A DNA stretch of 64,000 bases from Pacificimonas sp963710205 (lineage in GTDB: Bacteria > Pseudomonadota > Alphaproteobacteria > Sphingomonadales > Sphingomonadaceae), in NCBI GenBank assembly GCA_963710205.1, contig CAVPZG010000006.1, forward strand, positions 124,001-188,000, read 5' to 3'. The position numbers and the translations under genes are program-made. The notes beneath the pieces are model-generated. The model was given only the letters and a program-made list of their open reading frames with translations. It was not told the DNA's origin and made no database searches. Positions 58,434-64,000 of the stretch are shown here, in pieces (positions within the stretch are counted from its first letter, which is position 1; each line of letters begins with the position of its first letter).

Positions 58434-60776
58434 ATGTTCAACAAACATATCGTAGAAACGACGTGGGGCGGCAAAAAGCTGACCCTGGAAACCGGGCGGA
58501 TCGCTCGCCAGGCTGACGGCGCGGTCCTCGCGACGCTCGGCGAGACCGTCGTCCTTTGCGCCGTCACGGCGGCCAAGTCGGTGAAGCAGGGGCAGGATTT
58601 CTTCCCGCTGACCGTCCACTATCAGGAAAAATTCTCGGCAGCCGGCCGCATACCGGGTGGTTTTTTCAAGCGTGAAGGCCGCCCGACGGACCATGAGACG
58701 CTGACCAGCCGCCTGATCGACCGTCCTATCCGCCCGCTTTTTCCCGAAGGCTTCCTGAACGAGATCAACGTGATCTGTCAGGTCATGAGCTATGATGGCG
58801 AAAACGAACCTGACGTGCTGGCAATGGTGGCTGCGTCCGCCGCGCTGACCATTTCCGGCCTGCCGTTCATGGGACCGATCGCCTGTGGCCGCGTCGGTTA
58901 TGTGAACGGCGAATATGTCCTCAATCCGTCACGCGACATCGAGGATAGCCAACTGGACCTGGTCGCCGCAGGCACGATGGACGCCGTCCTGATGGTGGAG
59001 TCGGAAGCCAAGGAGCTTCCCGAGGACGTCATGCTCGGCGCCGTCATGTTCGCGCACCAGCATGGCAAGGGCGTCATTGAGGCGATTATCGAACTCGCCG
59101 AGAAGGCTGCGAAGGATCCCTGGGAGCTTGAACCCGCCGATGAACAGGCCGAGGCTGACAAGGCAACGCTGGAGAAGGCTGTCGGCAAGAAGATTGCCGC
59201 TGCCTACAAGATGACCGCCAAGCAGGACCGTCAGGATGCGCTTGCTGCGGCGAAGGAAGAGGGCATGGCCAAGCTTGGCGATGATCTCGACGCAACCCGG
59301 AAGATGAAGGCCGCCAAAAGCTTCAAGAAGCTGGAAGCCGAAATCGTTCGCGGCGGCATCATCAAGGACAAGACCCGCATCGATGGCCGCAAGCTGGATG
59401 AGGTTCGGCCGATCGAAGCCGAAGTGGCCGTCCTGCCGCGTACGCATGGCTCCGCCCTGTTCACGCGCGGCGAAACACAGGCCATTGTCACGACCACGCT
59501 GGGCACTGCCGATTCCGAGCAGATGATCGACGCCATCTACGGCATGTCGAAGGAACATTTCCTGCTGCATTACAACTTCCCGCCCTATTCGGTCGGCGAG
59601 GTCGGCCGCTTCGGTGGTACGGGTCGGCGCGAAGTCGGACATGGCAAGCTCGCCTGGCGCGCGCTGCATCCCGTCATGCCGTCCAAGGAAGAATTTCCCT
59701 ATACGATCCGCGTGATCAGCGACATCACCGAGTCGAACGGCTCGTCCTCGATGGCGTCGGTCTGCGGCGGGTCGCTTGCGATGATGGACGCCGGTGTGCC
59801 GTTGAAGCGCCCCGTATCGGGCATCGCCATGGGCCTGATCCTGGAAGAGAGCGGCGAATTTGCCGTGCTTTCCGACATTCTGGGCGACGAGGATCACCTT
59901 GGCGACATGGACTTCAAGGTTGCCGGTACATCGGAGGGCATCACGTCCCTGCAGATGGACATCAAGGTCGCCGGCATCACCGAAGAGATCATGCACACGG
60001 CACTGGAGCAGGCCAAGGGCGGCCGTGCGCACATCCTTGAGCGCATGAACGATGCGCTCGGCGGCACGCGCGAAACCATGTCTGAACATGCCCCGCGCAT
60101 CGAAACGATCACCGTGCCGAAGGACAAGATCCGCGACATCATCGGTACAGGCGGCAAGGTCATCCGTGAGATCGTCGCCGAAACCGGTGCGAAGGTCGAC
60201 ATCGACGACGAGGGCATCGTCAAGGTTTCCTCCAGCGTCGCCAGTGAAATCGAAGCCGCCGTCAACTGGATCAAGGGAATTATCGAAGAGCCCGAGGTCG
60301 GTGCGATCTACACCGGCAAGGTGGTCAATCTGGTTGCGTTCGGCGCGTTCGTGAATTTCATGGGCGGCAAGGACGGTCTCGTCCACGTCTCCGAAATCAA
60401 GAATGAGCGGGTCGAACAGGTCAGCGATGTTCTGGAAGAAGGCCAGGAAGTGAAGGTCAAGGTTCTGGCAATCGACGACCGCGGCAAGGTGCGCCTGTCC
60501 ATGCGCGTCGTCGATCAGGAAACCGGCGAAGAGCTGGAGGACACCCGTCCCCCGCGCGAGGAGAAGCCGCGCAGTGATCGCGGTGCTCGCGGACGCGGTG
60601 ACCGCGACGGTGGCAATGACCGTGGCGGTGATCGTGGTGGCCGGGGTCGCGGCAACGACCGGGGCGGCAATCGCGGCGGTGGCCGTGGTCGTGGTCGTGG
60701 TCGCGATAATGACGATCAGGACAAGGGCGGCGATGACGCCGGTCTGCCCGACTTCATTTCCGGTGACGACGACTGA
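58434..60776 (+). CDS. pnp: Polyribonucleotide nucleotidyltransferase (PNPase)
   Basis: A 780-residue phosphorolytic exoribonuclease. Two RNase PH-like domains come first (about 10-140, with GRIPGGFFKREGRPTDHE, and about 320-540, with RTHGSALFTRGETQA and SSMASVCGGSLAMMDAGV). A KH domain (about 560-620, IIGTGGKVIREIVAETGA) and an S1 domain (about 625-695, GKVVNLVAFGAFVNFMGGKDG) follow. The tail, residues 716-780, is very rich in Arg-Gly-Gly and Asp and is not part of the standard fold. The start is the ATG giving MFNKHIVETTW; a leader hairpin precedes it. Confidence 0.97.
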   Translation: MFNKHIVETTWGGKKLTLETGRIARQADGAVLATLGETVVLCAVTAAKSVKQGQDFFPLTVHYQEKFSAAGRIPGGFFKREGRPTDHETLTSRLIDRPIRPLFPEGFLNEINVICQVMSYDGENEPDVLAMVAASAALTISGLPFMGPIACGRVGYVNGEYVLNPSRDIEDSQLDLVAAGTMDAVLMVESEAKELPEDVMLGAVMFAHQHGKGVIEAIIELAEKAAKDPWELEPADEQAEADKATLEKAVGKKIAAAYKMTAKQDRQDALAAAKEEGMAKLGDDLDATRKMKAAKSFKKLEAEIVRGGIIKDKTRIDGRKLDEVRPIEAEVAVLPRTHGSALFTRGETQAIVTTTLGTADSEQMIDAIYGMSKEHFLLHYNFPPYSVGEVGRFGGTGRREVGHGKLAWRALHPVMPSKEEFPYTIRVISDITESNGSSSMASVCGGSLAMMDAGVPLKRPVSGIAMGLILEESGEFAVLSDILGDEDHLGDMDFKVAGTSEGITSLQMDIKVAGITEEIMHTALEQAKGGRAHILERMNDALGGTRETMSEHAPRIETITVPKDKIRDIIGTGGKVIREIVAETGAKVDIDDEGIVKVSSSVASEIEAAVNWIKGIIEEPEVGAIYTGKVVNLVAFGAFVNFMGGKDGLVHVSEIKNERVEQVSDVLEEGQEVKVKVLAIDDRGKVRLSMRVVDQETGEELEDTRPPREEKPRSDRGARGRGDRDGGNDRGGDRGGRGRGNDRGGNRGGGRGRGRGRDNDDQDKGGDDAGLPDFISGDDD

Positions 60777-60802
60777 GGTTGAACGCCTCTGCGATAGAAA
60801 TG

Positions 60803-60832
60803 GGGGAGGCCGCATGGTCTCCCCTTTTTTTT
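60803..60832 (+). terminator. Rho-independent terminator after pnp
   Basis: GGGGAG (60803-60808) and CTCCCC (60819-60824), extended by GCC/GGT pairing in the loop, are followed by eight T residues. Confidence 0.85.
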
Positions 60833-60899
60833 CGAAATGGCCTTTTGCCAAGTTGAGGCGTTAAGCGCCTGGGGCAACTGATAATGTGAGTGGCGCGGC

Positions 60900-62141
60900 A
60901 TGATGGACGACAGTTTTTTCGGCATCGGGCCGTATCACGTGCTGCTGGCCGGTTGCGGGCTCGTGATCATCGCGGCCTACTGGTTGCCGCGCTTTATTTC
61001 GGGACGTGAACCGGCGGCGTCCGGCTTGCTCATCCTGGGCGGTTTTCTGGTGTTCGGCTTTCTGCCCGGAATGCCAGAGGCATTCAGTCCGGTCGAGCGA
61101 CCGGTCTTGTGGGAAATTACCAGCGAATTCGCGGTCATCGTTGCCCTGTTCGGCACGGGACTCCGTATCGACAGGTTGGCGGATTTCCGCGTTTGGCGGC
61201 CTGCAACCGGTCTGCTCTTGGTGGGGATGCCCTTGTGTCTGATCGCAGTCACGTGGCTGGGCCTGCTGGCGGGCTTTGGTCTTGCCGCCGCGATCCTGCT
61301 GGCCGCCGTGCTGGCACCGACGGACCCCGTCCTCGCCGCCGACGTGCAGGTCGGACCGCCGCTTGAGGGCGGCGAGCATCCGGTGCGATTTGCCCTGACC
61401 AGCGAGGCGGGACTGAATGACGGACTGGCATTTCCGTTCGTCTATCTGGCAATCCTGCTGGCCGCTGATCAGTTCTCGCTGGCGGAATGGACGGGCACCT
61501 ACATCGTTTACAAGATCGTCGTGGGGACGGTGATGGGCGCCGGTGCGGGCTGGCTGCTGGGCAAGGTCATGTTCGACCTGCCGCGCGGCAATGCGCTGTC
61601 GGAATCCGGCTCCGGCGTCGTTGCCTTTGCGGGCGTGTTGTTCACCTATGGCATATGCGAACTGGCCGAGGGCTACGGCTTCATTGCCGCCTTTGTCATG
61701 GGACTGGTTCTGCGCCGGTCTGAATCCGAGCATGAGTTTCACCGCAAGCTGCATGATTTCTCGGAGTCGCTGGAACATGCCGTGACGGCCATCCTGCTCG
61801 TGATGCTGGGCGGTGCGCTGCCCATATTATGGCCCTATCTGACCTGGCAGATCGCGGCGATTGGCCTGACGCTGATCTTCGTCATCCGCCCTGCGGCGGG
61901 GATGCTGTCCCTATGGGGTAGCGACCTGAACATGAAACAGCGCGGCGTCGTCGCCTTTTACGGCGTGCGTGGCCTCGGTTCCATTTATTATCTGGCCTAT
62001 GCGGTCACTCATGCCGACTTTGCGGAGGTGGACAGCCTCTGGGCGGCCATAGCCTTCACCATTTTCGCATCGACCATCATCCATGGCTTTACCGCGGGCA
62101 GCTTTGTCTGGGCGGCAACGCACGACGAAAATGCCGAATGA
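60900..62141 (+). CDS. Cation:proton antiporter (CPA1-type NhaP-like)
   Basis: A 413-residue inner-membrane protein with about twelve hydrophobic segments. LLAAVLAPTDPVLAADVQVG contains the TDP element of the CPA1 ion site, and ALTSEAGLNDGLAFPFVYLAI carries the SEAG-LNDG motif expected for proton/cation exchange. GVVAFYGVRGLGSIYYL follows near the C-terminus with the conserved Arg. It should exchange Na+ or K+ for H+ for pH or salt tolerance. It stands alone between pnp and a convergent Lrp/AsnC gene, 5 bases away. Confidence 0.9.
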   Translation: MMDDSFFGIGPYHVLLAGCGLVIIAAYWLPRFISGREPAASGLLILGGFLVFGFLPGMPEAFSPVERPVLWEITSEFAVIVALFGTGLRIDRLADFRVWRPATGLLLVGMPLCLIAVTWLGLLAGFGLAAAILLAAVLAPTDPVLAADVQVGPPLEGGEHPVRFALTSEAGLNDGLAFPFVYLAILLAADQFSLAEWTGTYIVYKIVVGTVMGAGAGWLLGKVMFDLPRGNALSESGSGVVAFAGVLFTYGICELAEGYGFIAAFVMGLVLRRSESEHEFHRKLHDFSESLEHAVTAILLVMLGGALPILWPYLTWQIAAIGLTLIFVIRPAAGMLSLWGSDLNMKQRGVVAFYGVRGLGSIYYLAYAVTHADFAEVDSLWAAIAFTIFASTIIHGFTAGSFVWAATHDENAE

Positions 62142-62146
62142 CGCCA

Positions 62147-62608
62147 TCATAAGGGCACAGCGGTCTCGACCTTGATCGCTTCCATGGCAAAGCTTGCGGA
62201 AACGTCGCGCATTGGCGCCGCGTCGATCAGTTTCCGGTATACGCGGTCATAGTCGCCCACGTCGCGGACGAGCAGCTTGATGAGGTAATCGACGTCGCCG
62301 GCCATACGGTAGAGTTCGACCACTTCCGGAATTTTGGAGGCCGCGCCGGCAAACCGGTCCAGCCAGTCGGCGCTGTGGTCGCCGGTCTTCACTGCGACGA
62401 ACACGGTGACATTGAGGCCTACCGCCGCTGGATCCACGAGAGCAACGCGGCGCTGGATGACGCCGTCCTTCTCCAGCCGCTTCACCCGCCGCCAGATATT
62501 GTTCACCGATAGCGACAGGGTGTCGGCGATCTTCTCCAGCGACTGGGTCGCATCGGTCTGCAGCACGCCGAGAATTTTTCGGTCTGTACTATCAATATTT
62601 TTTATCAT
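62147..62608 (-). CDS. Lrp/AsnC family transcriptional regulator
   Basis: A 153-residue regulator with an N-terminal winged-helix domain (RKILGVLQTDATQSLEKIA, LSVNNIWRRVKRLEKDGVI) and a C-terminal RAM (ligand-binding) domain (GLNVTVFVAVKTGDH, YRMAGDVDYLIKLLV). Members of the family respond to amino acids. It is divergent from a PLP-dependent cysteine-synthase-like gene, with 115 bases between the starts that contain two dyads, so it probably regulates that gene. A known analogue is DecR/YbaO, which controls cysteine breakdown. Confidence 0.92.
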   Translation of the reverse strand: MIKNIDSTDRKILGVLQTDATQSLEKIADTLSLSVNNIWRRVKRLEKDGVIQRRVALVDPAAVGLNVTVFVAVKTGDHSADWLDRFAGAASKIPEVVELYRMAGDVDYLIKLLVRDVGDYDRVYRKLIDAAPMRDVSASFAMEAIKVETAVPL

Positions 62609-62619
62609 CGGATGATTTT

Positions 62620-62664
62620 GAAGAATAATCTTCTAATACGCAATCAAAACGGGGTGGGATTGAT
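62620..62664. promoter_or_regulatory. Two dyads in the Lrp/AsnC-cysteine enzyme divergent promoter
   Basis: GAAGA-ATAA-TCTTC (62620-62633) is a perfect 5-bp dyad next to the regulator start, and ATCAA (62643-62647) with TTGAT (62660-62664) forms another with a 12-base gap. Both are in an AT-rich stretch unlike the rest of the window. They are candidate operators for the Lrp/AsnC regulator. Confidence 0.45.
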
Positions 62665-62723
62665 AAGGAATTTTGCGTCTGGCCAGTCTAGAATCCGGTG
62701 CGAAGCTGGAGGGGTAGATCGAC

Positions 62724-63752
62724 ATGCTGAACCGGGAACGCATAGAAATGCCGAGGACCATCGGCGCCGTACCCAGGCCATGCGCCTGCGGCGCGCTGGT
62801 CGGGGATACCCCGCTGCTGGCACTGGACATGATGTTCAGGGGGCAGGCCTGCACGGTCTACGGCAAGGCGGAATTTCTGAACCCGACGGGGAGTATCAAG
62901 GACCGCATGGCGCACCGCATCCTGACGGCGGCCGCGGCAAGCGGCGCGCTGCGTCCGGGACAGCGGGTCGTCGAGGCGACGAGCGGGAATGCCGGCATCG
63001 CGCTTGCCGCGATGGGTGCGGCGCGGGGGCATCCGGTGACGATCTTCATGCCGGACTGGATGAGCGCGGAACGGCGGGCGCTGCTGGCAAGTTTTGGCGC
63101 GGAGCTGCGCCTTGTCAGTCATGAGGATGGCGGTTTCCTGGGGTCGATTGCACAGGCCGAAGCCTTTGCGGCGAAGAATGACGCGTTTCTGGCGCGGCAG
63201 TTCGAGAATGACGACAACTGGCGCGCCCATGCTGAAACGACCATGCCGGAACTCGTGCGGCAGATGGGCGGCGCGCCCGATGCCATCGTCGCGGGTGTCG
63301 GCACAGGCGGGACGATCATGGGTGCGGCGCGCCATGTGTCCGAAATGGGCTTCGCCACCAGATGTCATCCCGTCGAACCGGCCGAAAGCCCGACCCTGTC
63401 GACCGGATACAAGGTCGGAAGGCACCGCATTCAGGGTGTCAGCGACGAGTTCATTCCCGCCATCGTCAGGCTGGATGAGCTGGCTGACATCATTGCCGTC
63501 CCGGACGGCGATGCGATCATCATGGCACAGATGCTGTCGAGGAAGCTGGGCCTGGGCGTCGGCATCTCCTCTGGCGCGAATGTGCTGGCGGCATTGCAGC
63601 TGATCGATCGGTATGGTCCGGATTACCGGGTGGCGACCGTGCTTTGCGACAATAGCGCGCGCTATCTTTCAACGGACTACGCGAAGGTCGAGCCGGTCAG
63701 GGACGGCTATCTGTCGTCCGTGACCGAGCTGAACTGCGCGCGGCGGCTGTAG
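62724..63752 (+). CDS. PLP-dependent cysteine synthase/cystathionine beta-synthase-like protein
   Basis: A 342-residue fold-type II PLP enzyme. The PLP Lys is in NPTGSIKDRMAHRIL (near residue 59), the substrate loop is EATSGNAGIALAAMG, and the phosphate-binding glycine loop is GVGTGGTIMGAARH. It belongs to the cysteine synthase family, which forms or breaks C-S bonds at the beta carbon. Several cysteines near the N-terminus (PCACGALVGDTP) are unusual. Divergent transcription from an Lrp/AsnC gene suggests an amino-acid-inducible role such as cysteine breakdown or biosynthesis. GGAGGGG precedes the ATG. Confidence 0.9.
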   Translation: MLNRERIEMPRTIGAVPRPCACGALVGDTPLLALDMMFRGQACTVYGKAEFLNPTGSIKDRMAHRILTAAAASGALRPGQRVVEATSGNAGIALAAMGAARGHPVTIFMPDWMSAERRALLASFGAELRLVSHEDGGFLGSIAQAEAFAAKNDAFLARQFENDDNWRAHAETTMPELVRQMGGAPDAIVAGVGTGGTIMGAARHVSEMGFATRCHPVEPAESPTLSTGYKVGRHRIQGVSDEFIPAIVRLDELADIIAVPDGDAIIMAQMLSRKLGLGVGISSGANVLAALQLIDRYGPDYRVATVLCDNSARYLSTDYAKVEPVRDGYLSSVTELNCARRL

Positions 63753-63756
63753 GGCC

Positions 63757-64000
63757 TTACCAGATCTTCACGCGCTCCTCCGGTTTCAGGAAGAGCCTGG
63801 CATCCGCGTCCGGCGTGTAGGCGGTGTACCAGGGATCGAGATTGCGGACCACCCAGACCCGCTGGATCGACGGGCTGTGCGGGTCGGTGACGAGGCGCTG
63901 GCGGAGATTCTCCTCGCGGTAGTTGCGGCGCCACACCTGTGCCCAGCCGAGGTAGAAACGCTGGTCGCCGGTCATGCCGTCGAGGACAGGGGCCTCCTGA
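63757..64000 (-). CDS. M13 family metallopeptidase, C-terminal fragment at the window edge
   Basis: Only the C-terminal 80 or so residues are in the window; the gene continues past position 64000. PVLDGMTGDQRF, then WAQVWRRNYREENLRQRLVTDPHSP, and the closing KPEERVKIW are the M13 (neprilysin/PepO) C-terminal signature. The zinc motif HExxH lies outside the window. The stop is 5 bases from that of the convergent PLP enzyme gene. Confidence 0.9.
   Translation of the reverse strand, partial: QEAPVLDGMTGDQRFYLGWAQVWRRNYREENLRQRLVTDPHSPSIQRVWVVRNLDPWYTAYTPDADARLFLKPEERVKIW

Noticed and set aside
58929..60851. Long open frame of 640 codons on the minus strand opposite pnp
   Set aside because: It is the antisense of a certain gene with high GC at third positions; the composition is repetitive and no family pattern is visible.

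Overview
The window looks like part of the chromosome of a GC-rich alphaproteobacterium, most likely a sphingomonad (Sphingomonadales). This is inferred from codon use, from the F1 ATP synthase operon atpH-A-G-D-C standing without the Fo genes, from the rimP-nusA-ylxR-infB-rbfA-truB-rpsO-pnp block, from an S8 peptidase with N-terminal YG(D/N)IxPF repeats, and from intergenic repeats of the GTCATCCCGG...CCGGGATGAC kind. No rRNA, tRNA, insertion sequence, prophage or CRISPR array was seen. Genes are packed tightly and no gene-free stretch exceeds 300 bp; the largest, about 270 bp at 48655-48924, holds only a bidirectional terminator.

Layout. 140-2993: a small nucleoside-salvage set (adenosine-kinase-like PfkB enzyme, LOG phosphoribohydrolase, NupC-type transporter). 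3035-9952: a 2OG-Fe(II) oxygenase converging on a minus-strand run (CoA-transferase, gamma-glutamyltransferase, acyl-CoA synthetase, DUF3253, EamA transporter). 10003-15205: penicillin-acylase-family hydrolase, CHRD/PEP-CTERM protein, infC (apparently with an AUU or AUC start), sufE and two PaaI-type thioesterases. 15216-22620: a locus bracketed by two paralogous Crp/Fnr regulators that encloses an S8 autotransporter-like protease with eleven heptapeptide repeats and a TPR-GGDEF-EAL cyclic-di-GMP protein; this is the most unusual part of the window. 22732-26512: a prolyl-4-hydroxylase-like oxygenase and a cytochrome bd operon (cydA-cydB-DUF2474-dsrE-like). 26610-31209: crotonase, a pair of complementary acyl-CoA dehydrogenases and an FMN oxidoreductase. 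31223-38172: hydroxyacid dehydrogenase, SH3 protein, xerC, DUF484, small transaldolase, DUF4197 lipoprotein and priA.

38231-40168: exported methionine sulfoxide repair (msrB-msrA), a tiny cysteine-rich lipoprotein and a DUF6969-like gene. 40367-45389: the F1 ATP synthase operon, with an intergenic repeat between atpA and atpG and a CT/AG palindrome before atpC. 45530-50091: a second complementary acyl-CoA dehydrogenase pair, a Tat-exported beta carbonic anhydrase and a PQQ-dependent sugar dehydrogenase. 50238-60776: the translation/RNA-processing superoperon, interrupted by a GNAT acetyltransferase and thymidine kinase, ending with rpsO and pnp (with a leader hairpin). 60900-64000: a cation/proton antiporter, a divergent Lrp/AsnC regulator and PLP-dependent cysteine-synthase-like enzyme, and the 3' end of an M13 peptidase gene that runs off the window.

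Working together: the left half is mostly fatty-acyl/CoA metabolism and envelope functions, and the right half is core energy and translation machinery. Start codons were chosen by Shine-Dalgarno position, family N-termini and overlap with neighbours; uncertain ones are noted in the entries.
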